This document shows, piece by piece, positions 8,538-15,783 of a stretch of DNA of 15,783 nucleotides. The DNA is taken from contig JAMYHX010000706.1 in NCBI GenBank assembly GCA_025529335.1, positions 1 to 15,783 on the forward strand, written 5' to 3'. Made by a program: the position numbers and the translations under genes. The notes under the pieces are model-generated. The model was given only the letters and a program-made list of their open reading frames with translations. It did no database searches and was not told the DNA's origin. Numbering within the stretch: position 1 is the stretch's first letter; the number at the start of each line of letters is the position of its first letter. This DNA comes from Rhizopus sp. PT2906. Its lineage: Eukaryota; Mucoromycota; Mucoromycetes; Mucorales; Rhizopodaceae.

Positions 8538-9311
8538 ATGACAATATACAATTTATATATATTCGATCGCCATTGTCAGTGCATCTATTTTCAGAAATGG
8601 TCTCACAAGACAGCACCAGCTGTAACAACGTCTTCCTCCATCACAGGAACGAGTGCAAATAGTCAACTGAATAACAGCAGTCGTTTAGGCACACTCACCG
8701 CGACCACAAACTCATCTCGCTTCTCGGCTTCAAGTGCTGCATCTTCAGTCGCAGAAAACACAAACTCATCTTCTCTTGTTCGAAGTCAAACAGTACAAAG
8801 TGGACTGGCTGCAGGAAGCGTCATCTCTATTGAGGAAGAAGCAAAGTTAGTGTATGGTGTTATTCTCTCTTTACGTAACTTTGTACGTAAGCTGAGTGGA
8901 AGGTACACACATCTTTATAGTCTTTAAACAGTATATAAATATATTTGTAGTCAGGATGGATTTATATCTTACAAGACATCCACCTATCGCTTACACTATT
9001 ATGAAACACCCACTGGATTGAAGTTTGTGATGAATTCAGATCCTAATACAGAGAATCTTCGATTAGTTCTCAAACAGATATACATTCAACTCTATGTCGA
9101 GTTTGTGGTGAAAAATGGACTTATGCGTTTCGATGATACCCGCTGGGAGATTAGTCATGGTTATTTGCCGACAAGTGAAAATACAGAGCACAGTATACAA
9201 CAACAGCAACCTGCTTCTTCATCTACAACGCCTCAACCAGGAAACATATCAAATGAACTATTTAGAGTGGCAGTAGATCGCTTTATTCGCAGCCTTAAAT
9301 CGTTTGAATAA
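8538..9311 (+). CDS. BET5: TRAPP complex subunit Bet5/TRAPPC1 with a Ser/Thr-rich insertion
   Basis: Two exons (8538-8902, 8951-9311; 48-nt intron, phase 2) encode 241 residues. Human TRAPPC1 is about 145 and yeast Bet5 159, so this copy is long. The N-terminus M-T-I-Y-N-L-Y-I-F-D-R-H matches the longin-fold start of the family. E-E-E-A-K-L-V-Y-G at about 99-107 and the C-terminal part Y-R-L-H-Y-Y-E-T-P-T-G-L-K-F-V-M-N, I-Y-x-x-L-Y-V-E-F-V-V-K-N are diagnostic. The extra length is a Ser/Thr/Asn/Ala-rich insert at about 26-97, between the first strand pair and the first helix, plus a Gln/Ser/Thr/Pro insert near 210. Bet5 is a core subunit of the Golgi Ypt1/Rab1 GEF and tether. The inserts are low-complexity, probably surface loops. 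The stop lies 43 bp from the convergent MSH6 stop. Confidence 0.93.
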
Positions 9312-9312
9312 A
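9307..9312 (+). terminator. AATAAA overlapping the BET5 stop codon
   Basis: AATAAA spans the TAA stop of BET5 (9309-9311), so the coding end and the candidate polyadenylation signal overlap. With MSH6 ending at 9355 on the other strand, the two 3' UTRs must overlap or be extremely short. Confidence 0.45.
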
Positions 9313-9354
9313 AAATATTCCCCCTTTTTTATATATACACTACATTCATCTTTA

Positions 9355-12300
9355 TTAAGCCTTGATGTGCATAAAACTATTCACAATCCTTCTTGTGGCT
9401 GCATCTCTAGCATCACGATGATGATTGTTTATGAGGTATTTCAAGTCACTCATAACTGCTGGTGTCAATGATTTCGTAAATGTCGTATCCTTCATTCTAT
9501 GTGACACTTCGACCTGCTGTGCAATCTCATCTGCTCTACTGACCACACTTGGAGGTATATTGGCCATTCTTGCTACATTCATACCAAATGATTTCTCGCA
9601 AATACCCTAGGTAAGCTTGTACAAAAAGGTAACATTATGCTCATCCTCATCCATCATGTATCCCCTAAGAAAAAACTAAGTACATTTTATCCTATCGAAT
9701 CACAGTTCACTTACATGTGCATATTATTGATCTCTGGATTTCTTTCAAACTCTCTACAAAGAGTCTGGTAGTGTGTGGCAAACATACCTAGACATCCAAT
9801 ATGAGTGCTTAGGTAGTGCAGGACTGAGTAAGCAATGGCATATCCATCATAAGTAGACGTGCCTCTGCCCAATTCATCCAAGATGACCATCGATCGGGGC
9901 GTTGCCTCTCGAAGAATCTTGGATGTCTCAGCCAGTTCAACCATAAAGGTGGACTGACCACCCATGATGTTATCATTGGCCCCAATTCTTGTATAGATTC
10001 TATCACATGGTGTCAATCGACATGATCTTGCAGGAACATAGCTTCCGAGTTGTGCAAGGATGATTGCAACGCATGTCTAAGGGAGGAGGCATAAGTATAA
10101 ACATCGCAAGTCTTTACTTTTACTGTTACCTGTCTTAAAAGAGTTGATTTACCACCCATGTTTGGACCAGTCAATACGATCATGTTTGAGCGTTCTCCAC
10201 CAAGGGCAACATCATTTGGTATAAAATCTGTGGAAACACTGTGTCATAGAATAAATCAATATTTGAACTCTTTACTAATGTACAACTCTTACCCAGGTAC
10301 AACACATGGATGCCTTAATTCCTCAAATTCAATAATACTCTTTTCTTGATCTAGTAAAGTAGGTCTGCAAACAGGCTCTATAAATGTATAATTTTCAGAA
10401 ACCCGCGTGTAATAATGTATACTCACTTACCTCCCATGTTCATTGATCCCTTTGCTAATCCCATAAGCGCATCAAGCTGAGCAACGGCTGAAACGGCAGA
10501 TAGCCACATTGGATAAAACTCATCGAAATGAGCATAGACTTGCTGAGAGAACTTTTTAACAAATTCATTCTTTGTCTCCAACAATTCTTTGTATTTAGTC
10601 ACCAAGCGCTTGACAGTACTATCCCAGTACCGATTGAATTTCTAAAGGGTCACAATAAGCGCTATTTTCAACAAATACATATATATATATATACTCACAG
10701 CAGTATTAGACAGTTTGATCCAGTCACTTGGAACAGATACACCCTTTGGCACTTCAATCTGGTATATATCCTTGCCCAGATCTTTATAAGCAAGAGAAGA
10801 ACATCTTGTTTGGAGGATGTTAATGTTTTTGTTGTGGCGCGAATAAAAGCAACTTACTTGAGCTGTTTCTTGAGTGACGTAAGATGCGTTTGGAACTCTG
10901 TTCCGATTGTATCAATGTCATCATTCAGTTTGTCCCAATCTGCATTCTTTCCACTTTTAGGAATCATTGCTTTCACCTTTTGATCTACAAGGTACGATTA
11001 GATCCCAAATAATATATATATAATATAAACGTACAGTCCATGTCAACATCAGCCGTTGTAAACAAACCAGATAATTCTTCCAAAGCTGGTCCAATCTGTG
11101 GAAAGTCATCCATCAAACGATTTAACAAGCTTGATTTGAGCTGAGACTGGTTTTGTTTCATAGTCTCTATAATCACCTCGGTCGTCCTGAATCCTTCAAG
11201 GACAGTCAAGAATTCTTTTACTTTTACACTGCCCGAGTGAATACGTGAGATCAGTCGCTCAAGATCGGGCAGAGAAGCCAGCTGCTTGGCTATGATCTCG
11301 GCATCATTTAACTGCATCAGATCCTCAATAGCATCTAAGCGTGCATTGATATCTTGGATACGTCGTAAAGGATGGCAAAGCCATCGCTTGAAGAGTCGCT
11401 TTCCAAAAGGTGTAATGCTGTTGGCCAATAGCTTGAACACGGTGCCATCTGTACTTCCATCATGTGAGTTTTGAAAGATTTCAAGGTTGGCAAGTGTTTG
11501 ACCGTCAAGAACGAGCGATGTGCCAAGACGAATAGGGTCATACATTTGAATATGTTTGGCTGATAGCAGATCTTTGTCCAATTTAAGCTATGTATTGAAT
11601 TGTTTTAGTAGCATGTATAACGTGATCAAGGAAAACTTACTGAACGAAGGTACCAAATCATAGCGCCAAAAGCCGACATTAGCAAAGGGTCTGTATGAAG
11701 CTCCTGCATGGCATGGTCGAAACCTGAGAGATTATCCTTTTCCGTCATCTCGGAGCCAAAGTACTCGTTAATCCTGATCTCATCCTCTGTGGTACGATCA
11801 TCCCAAAACTCACGTTCAGGAATAAGCATATTCCAAAGCGGATCGTTTACTGTTGACTTGATAAGCTGCATTGTGCTCTTAGTGAGTCTGCCCTTTTCGG
11901 TGATTAGCTCCCTTGGCTTGATTTGCATCAATAATGTTTCCAGCTTGGTCCTATTCATATCATCTTCAAAATGAACAAGGTTGAATTCTGCCGTTGCCGT
12001 GTCTACAAAGCAAATACCGAACCTGGGCTCTGACTGTTCGTTCATGCATTGCTCCTTGATCGACATACAGTACGTGCTGAGATCGCTGGTCAATAATCCG
12101 GCATCAACCAAGGTACCAGCAGTCAATACAGACGTAAGTTCTCTTCTTATGACCTTATCCTGCTTTGTCGTTGTGTTTTTCTCGCGCATGGATTTACCAA
12201 TGGCAGTTTCCATCTGATCTACCTTGGCCACTTTATATCCTTTGGCAATGAATTGAGCGGCCCAATAATCAAAAGACATTTCAGGTACACCGACCATACG

Positions 12301-13405
12301 CATGTTGACTCGATCTGTCATTTTTAAATCAAAATCCTTGTGTCCAATATCAGCATCTTTCTCATAAAGTTCTACACGGCGTACTATAAGTAAAGGTCTT
12401 ACACACATAAGTATATATTCTTACCATAGAATTTGCCTTTTTTGAAGAAAACAACCTTCAATAACGTTAGTATATAAATAAAAGCGTATGCATGATCGTT
12501 TTACCGTATCCCAATGTTTGCACTTGACTTCCCAGTATTGCTTTTCGAATGGAGTAAATTCACGCCAAGCAGAGGCAGGAATATAAAGTGTCCTAGGGTC
12601 ATAGTTTGGCGAATCTACAAGGTTACCATCTGCATCTCGTAAGTTTTGGAGCCAGTGGTATCTGGTTTCATTCTTTTCCTTGAATTTCTGAGCCTTTGTC
12701 TATTACAAAAATAAGTAAATCAAATCTCTTTCTGTTTATATATGTATATTACTTGTTTGGCAGTAGCTTCAGGATTAAAAGTAGGCGGAGCAGGAGTAGA
12801 CGAGACTGAAAATTTCTAAAAACAAATATCAGATAAACCAAAGCATATGCACTTTCCTTTTTTTTTTTTTACTTGGAACTTTTCTGCTATGGGTGTAACT
12901 GGTATTCTATTCTTTGATGTAGCAATATCTCTTTCTATTTCCATCAGCTCTGTATCAGATATATCATCAAACACGTCATCATCCTCTTTATTATTGTCTG
13001 TTGGTGTATATTCATCTTCACTATCGTCGCTGCTGATACGACGTACCAATTTACGTTTCTTTCCTATCCAAAGTATATTAGTCAAAATAAAGGACGCTGG
13101 ACTTTTTACCTGTAGCTGAGGGTTTGACAGGTTCTTCTTCTTCACTATCAAGCTCATTGTATGTCACTTGTGCACGTCTACGTTTCTAATATGTGTGAGT
13201 TTATAGTATCAGTAATCGTAATGTCATTTACTTGTGTATTGTTTGAATCTTCTGCAATAGTTGAATCTACTTGCATTGAATCATTCTGTGGTGAAGGTGC
13301 TGGTTTTGACTGAGGGACTGGCTTTGACTGAGGAGCTGAATCTGTCTTCTTTGTAAAAAAAGACAGAAGCGAGCTTTGTCCCATTGGCTTTTTTGGATCT
13401 GGCAT
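9355..13405 (-). CDS. MSH6: DNA mismatch-repair ATPase MSH6, with an in-frame TAG
   Basis: Fifteen exons on the minus strand: 13405-13232, 13185-13110, 13063-12873, 12815-12753, 12699-12505, 12455-12425, 12371-11641, 11587-11035, 10984-10858, 10804-10699, 10641-10431, 10377-10293, 10238-10130, 10076-9715, 9664-9355. Sum 3324 nt, 1107 codons plus stop. N-terminus: PIP box Q-S-S-L-L-S-F-F (10-17, binds PCNA), then an acidic/basic disordered region. The mismatch-binding domain has the Msh6-type F-Y-E (242-244). Connector, lever and clamp regions follow. The ATPase has Walker A G-P-N-M-G-G-K-S-T (872-880), G-Q-S-T-F (924-928), Walker B D-E-L-G-R-G-T-S (951-958) and T-H-Y (985-987). MSH6 pairs with MSH2 (MutSalpha) to recognise base mismatches and single-base loops. 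Codon 1024 (9609-9607) is TAG, inside the conserved F-L-Y-K-L-T-x-G-I-C block, where the family has a sense residue; the 83 following residues are still well conserved. Read literally, the product stops at 1023 and lacks the C-terminal helix-turn-helix dimer region. Confidence 0.95.
9607..9609 (-). other. MSH6: In-frame TAG in MSH6 exon 15
   Basis: The minus strand reads ACC TAG GGT ATT TGC GAG AAA TCA. Upstream (F-L-Y-K-L-T) and downstream (G-I-C-E-K-S-F-G-M-N-V-A) are both standard MutS-family sequence in the same frame, so this is a point change rather than an indel. A splice explanation fails: the TAG could act as an acceptor, but the only in-frame donor nearby would make a 16-nt intron. 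Confidence 0.9.
10676..10693. repeat. AT microsatellite in MSH6 intron 10
   Basis: About nine alternating AT units lie directly inside the 5' end of the 57-nt intron (10642-10698), next to its GTGAGT donor. Confidence 0.7.
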
Positions 13406-13452
13406 AAAAGCAGTGAAAAAAAAAAAATCTCAAATTTGCTTCAGGCTTTTCT

Positions 13453-13468
13453 GCGCGTATGTGCGCGT
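13453..13468 (-). promoter_or_regulatory. Tandem ACGCGC sites upstream of MSH6 (MCB/E2F-like)
   Basis: In the MSH6 sense, ACGCGC occurs at 13468-13463 and 13458-13453, exactly 10 bp apart (one helical turn) and 48-63 bp before the ATG. They sit in otherwise AT-rich DNA. ACGCG is the core of the MluI cell-cycle box bound by MBF (Mbp1/Swi6), which drives G1/S expression of replication and repair genes, including MSH6 in budding yeast. The function here is inferred from that. Confidence 0.5.
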
Positions 13469-13633
13469 TATTTTAATTTTTTTTTTAAAAAAAAAAGCAA
13501 ACACGACGTACTCAAAATAGAACTAGAATAAATACATCAATAACAACATTTCTTTTTATCTCTTTCTTCTTCTTGAAACGATAAACAATCCAAAATGATG
13601 AAAGGTTTTGTTGGATAGCATCATAGGTTGTAG

Positions 13634-14268
13634 TTAGAAATAGCACACGTAATATTGGTCTAACTTCTGGTGCATATATTGTTTGCCTTTAAAAATTATT
13701 TTATTACGACCAAAATAATCTTCAAATGGGTAAATGCCAACTGTTTCGATAATATCAGCAAGGACAGTAACCAAAACCGTCCTGATAGTATCGTAAAAAA
13801 TGACAACAGTAGGATATTTTGAAATGAAGTCAATGAAACATGCCAAAAATCATAGAAAAATGCACCACCTGTACATGTTTTCAAAAACAGGTTCAGCAGA
13901 ATATAAGGCAAATCATATGTTTCAAGTTGCGACTGTGGGTAAGTTTACGGTCATCAAGACCAACTTGCATCTACTAAACTTTTATTTCTTAAACACTAAT
14001 ATTCAATTCCATTTAGGCCAGGTAAGAGGTGATGTCTTTGGTAGTGATAGAATTGGATAGCATCTGACTTCCTTTATCTCTGATGAATTGCCACAAATAA
14101 TACCCTACCTTGACCGCCTCTATAATGTAGCGGACACTATTGATCGCTGCTGTTATGAAAACAATACCAGTGAATTTGGCTACTGTTTGGGAACCCAAAG
14201 TAATTAGGATCATAACGGAACAAACCATTGGCAGGACGTGTAGTGATTGTTTTTACTATCCTTACCAT
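13634..14268 (-). pseudogene. Unrecognised membrane-protein-like gene with interrupted frame
   Basis: Coding-like sequence reads on the minus strand from an ATG at 14268 to a TAA at 13634, but not in one frame. 14268-14198 opens with M-V-R-I-V-K-T-I-T-T-R-P-A-N; a second frame (to 14013) carries a hydrophobic segment K-F-T-G-I-V-F-I-T-A-A-I-N-S-V-R-Y-I-I-E-A-V-K. The 14198 switch could be a +1 indel in a GGG run or a 43-nt intron (weak GTTTGT donor). A possible intron 14108-13933 leads to S-Q-L-E-T-Y-D-L-P-Y-I-L-L-N at 13932. At about 13847 the frame must shift again: one more T in the five-T run would join F-F-Y-D-F to the long final stretch ending G-K-Q-Y-M-H-Q-K-L-D-Q-Y-Y. No family is recognised. 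It is either a decaying gene, two small genes, or a gene with homopolymer sequencing errors. Confidence 0.4.
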
Positions 14269-14589
14269 TAATTCTCTTGTACGTTCCCTTCATTTGTATG
14301 TAAAAATAACATAAAAAAAAAGCATTTTATCGATTTTCATTTAACTACAAGCAAAAGATAAAACTATTGATCACAATGTTTAAAAAGAAGATATATGTGT
14401 GCGTTATGGGGAAAGAGAGAGAGAGAGAGAGAGACGATGATATCCGCCCTGAAGGTAAAATGATTAATAAAAGTCAAGGATATACGATACGCTTTAATGT
14501 CACCGTGCTTCTGAATCGCCCATTCAATTAAAAATTTTGTATTCCCTCTTTATTTTTTTCATTTTTTTTTCTTCCGCTAAAAAAGTCAA
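14269..14589 (+). promoter_or_regulatory. Divergent spacer with a GA microsatellite; promoter of the 14590 gene
   Basis: No gene is seen. An AG run of 21 nt occupies 14414-14434 (GAGA-type). The 60 bp before the ATG at 14590 are pyrimidine-rich with T-runs (about 14551-14570), typical of fungal leaders. No convincing TATA box. Confidence 0.4.
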
Positions 14590-15456
14590 ATGAATAACAC
14601 AACGACAAGAAAACTAAAGACAATCACTACTAAAGCAACCACAACAGGCGTGAAAAAAAAGAAGAGAGTGTTATCTAGTACAAAAGAGCCTATTACATCT
14701 TCACGGCAACTTCGTCAAAAACCCACTCCTGCATTGTCTATCAGTGTTTCTAAACCATCAATAAATAATGAAAAGACATCCAAAGAACCAATTCAAGATG
14801 TAGTAGAAAGTCAAGAGAAACCAACTCAAGATGTAGTAGAAACTCAAGAGAGACCAACATCACCACAGCAACAAGCGAGTACGAAATCAACAAAAAGGTC
14901 CATTTTAACACTTCAACAAAAGGCGGAAAGGAAGCCAGTCAGAAGAAAGAGAAAACTAAATAACTCGCAGCAGCCAGTACTGATTGATGAGTCAAGTGAT
15001 GATGTTCTCGCGCTTTCTAAATATTTGGATACATCCATTATACCAGAGCCTGTCATCATAGGAGCACCAACAAAGAAATTAAAGATAAAAGATACACCTA
15101 AAGAAGAAGAAAAAGAAGAGCAGCCGAAAGAGCAACCAGAAGAACAATCAGAAGAACCCAAGATAGATCCACTGGATTTAAGTCAACATAGCATATTGCC
15201 AAATGATACCTATGTGGCTCATCCACCCAAGAAACGGTCATGCTCAATAAGTGATGATAATGCTTCAACAACCACAGCCTCTACAAGCACATTTTATGAT
15301 GCTCTATCAGAATTTGAAGAACCAATGCAAGACTCAATAGACATGAAAGAAGATTCAATAGATATACAATCAACTATTCCCACTGATAATAATAATAATA
15401 ATAATAATACATCATCATTTTGGAGTTCTTTGATAAGACCCTTCTTTCAACAATAA
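14590..15456 (+). CDS. Disordered nuclear-type protein with SIM-like and PxDLS motifs
   Basis: This is a single-exon, 288-residue protein with no recognised globular domain and almost entirely low-complexity, charged sequence. Residues 1-30 are Thr/Lys-rich and basic; 67-88 hold two copies of an 11-residue repeat (P-x-Q-D-V-V-E-x-Q-E-K/R); 114-123 (R-K-P-V-R-R-K-R-K-L) is a strong nuclear localisation signal, with P-P-K-K-R-S at 212-217 as another. V-L-I-D-E-S-S-D-D (130-138) fits a SUMO-interaction motif: a hydrophobic triad followed by acidic and Ser residues. P-L-D-L-S (194-198) is an exact CtBP-binding P-x-D-L-S. A Glu/Lys/Gln stretch lies at 171-190 and an Asn run at 267-273. The C-terminus S-S-L-I-R-P-F-F-Q-Q resembles a PIP box without the leading Gln. 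I infer a nuclear adaptor or cofactor; the function is unknown. Confidence 0.75.
   Translation: MNNTTTRKLKTITTKATTTGVKKKKRVLSSTKEPITSSRQLRQKPTPALSISVSKPSINNEKTSKEPIQDVVESQEKPTQDVVETQERPTSPQQQASTKSTKRSILTLQQKAERKPVRRKRKLNNSQQPVLIDESSDDVLALSKYLDTSIIPEPVIIGAPTKKLKIKDTPKEEEKEEQPKEQPEEQSEEPKIDPLDLSQHSILPNDTYVAHPPKKRSCSISDDNASTTTASTSTFYDALSEFEEPMQDSIDMKEDSIDIQSTIPTDNNNNNNNTSSFWSSLIRPFFQQ
14788..14853 (+). repeat. In-frame 33-bp tandem duplication
   Basis: Two adjacent 33-bp units (14788-14820 and 14821-14853) differ at three positions and encode the 11-residue repeat in the disordered protein at 14590. Three changes in 33 bp suggest a duplication that is not brand new. Confidence 0.85.
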
Positions 15457-15461
15457 TAAAA

Positions 15462-15510
15462 ACACACACGCACACACGCACACACGCACACACGCACGCA
15501 CACACACACA
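15462..15510. repeat. CACACG/CA microsatellite between convergent genes
   Basis: Repeated ACACACGC-type units followed by a pure CA run fill part of the 123-bp gap between the 14590 gene's stop and the beta-tubulin stop. The alternating purine-pyrimidine sequence with CG steps is a classical Z-DNA-prone composition. Confidence 0.85.
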
Positions 15511-15579
15511 AAACCAAGTTTTATAAGTGCAAATATGCATAAAAACCATACATTCATATATTTATTATTAAAAAGAAAT

Positions 15580-15783
15580 TTATTGTTCGTCTTCTTCAAT
15601 GACCTCATCTTCTTCGAGGTAGTCTTCTTCTTCCAAGAGTTCTTCATCGGCAGTGGCTTCTTGGTATTGTTGGTATTCAGAGACCAAGTCGTTCATGTTG
15701 GACTCGGCTTCAGTGAATTCCATTTCATCCATACCTTCACCTGTGTACCAGTGCATGAAGGCCTTTCTTCTAAACATGGCCGT
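15580..15783 (-). CDS. Beta-tubulin, C-terminal end (partial at window edge)
   Basis: The last 67 codons are present; the rest lies beyond the right edge. T-A-M-F-R-R-K-A-F-M-H-W-Y-T-G-E-G-M-D-E-M-E-F-T-E-A-E-S-N-M-N-D-L-V-S-E-Y-Q-Q-Y-Q-E-A-T-A is the nearly invariant helix H11-H12 region of beta-tubulin, on the outer microtubule surface that contacts motors. It is followed by an acidic tail of about 22 residues (Glu/Asp with L-L-E, Y-L-E, V-I-E) ending in D-E-Q, the usual site for partner binding and modification. Stop TAA. A minus-strand AATAAA lies just downstream. No intron in the visible part. Confidence 0.97.
   Translation of the reverse strand, partial: TAMFRRKAFMHWYTGEGMDEMEFTEAESNMNDLVSEYQQYQEATADEELLEEEDYLEEDEVIEEDEQ

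Noticed and set aside
9607..9622. 16-nt intron (GTACAAGCTTACCTAG, minus strand) that would remove the MSH6 TAG
   Set aside because: Far below the 43-46 nt minimum seen here, and it would delete the conserved Y-K-L-T residues and shift the frame.
10805..10857. MSH6 exon 10 acceptor at the nearer TATAAAG
   Set aside because: It breaks the frame; the AACAAG acceptor keeps phase and restores conserved sequence C-S-S-L-A-Y-K-D-L-G.
13939..14016. Good-looking plus-strand intron (GTAAGT donor, TTTAG acceptor) suggesting a plus-strand gene from 13800
   Set aside because: The flanking plus-strand frames have poor coding character, while the minus strand has clear coding-like stretches on both sides.
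9355..15783. TAG reassigned to an amino acid, since all eight assignable genes end in TAA
   Set aside because: Only one in-frame TAG in several thousand codons; an AT-rich genome favours TAA anyway. Not supported without genome-wide data.
1..15783. tRNA, rRNA, CRISPR array or prokaryotic-type defence system
   Set aside because: No cloverleaf, rRNA or regularly spaced repeat array was seen; the gene content is ordinary fungal.

Overview
The window looks like nuclear DNA of an early-diverging filamentous fungus, most likely Mucoromycota (Mucor/Rhizopus-like). It is AT-rich and gene-dense, with many very short introns (46-66 nt, one of 88) that have GTAAGT-type donors and YAG acceptors, and it carries typical fungal housekeeping proteins. 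Taxon is inferred from overall character, not from a marker gene; the partial beta-tubulin at the right edge is the best handle for placing it.

Layout. 1-1499 is AT-rich DNA without an intact gene; it holds a degraded, internally repetitive coding-like remnant and a dispersed 17-bp motif. 1500-3402 (minus) is an intronless MFS transporter whose 3' flank ends in a genomic 38-nt A tract, possibly a retroposed gene. 4080-4939 (plus) is a secreted, Ser/Thr-rich, probably GPI-anchored wall protein. 5113-6254 (minus) is a lipid-droplet-associated hydrolase (LDAH family). 6554-7826 (minus) is an MRG15/Eaf3 chromodomain protein. 8538-9311 (plus) is the TRAPP subunit Bet5/TRAPPC1 with a Ser/Thr-rich insertion. 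9355-13405 (minus) is the mismatch-repair ATPase MSH6 in 15 exons, with an in-frame TAG 83 codons before the expected end. 13634-14268 (minus) is an unrecognised membrane-protein-like locus with a broken frame. 14590-15456 (plus) is a disordered nuclear-type protein with SUMO-interaction-like and CtBP-binding-like motifs. 15580-15783 (minus) is the C-terminal end of beta-tubulin, cut by the window edge.

The genes belong to unrelated processes (transport, wall, lipid droplets, chromatin, ER-Golgi tethering, DNA repair, cytoskeleton), as expected of an ordinary fungal chromosome arm; there is no operon or defence-like system. Exon-intron models were built by hand: 26 introns in five genes were placed so that phase is kept and family motifs are continuous, and each spliced length is a multiple of three.

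The most notable observation is the MSH6 nonsense codon. It sits in an otherwise well-conserved coding sequence, next to a gene with at least one apparent homopolymer frameshift and in a window with 38- and 42-nt A/T tracts. That would fit a mutator genotype, but a sequencing or assembly artefact has to be excluded first.
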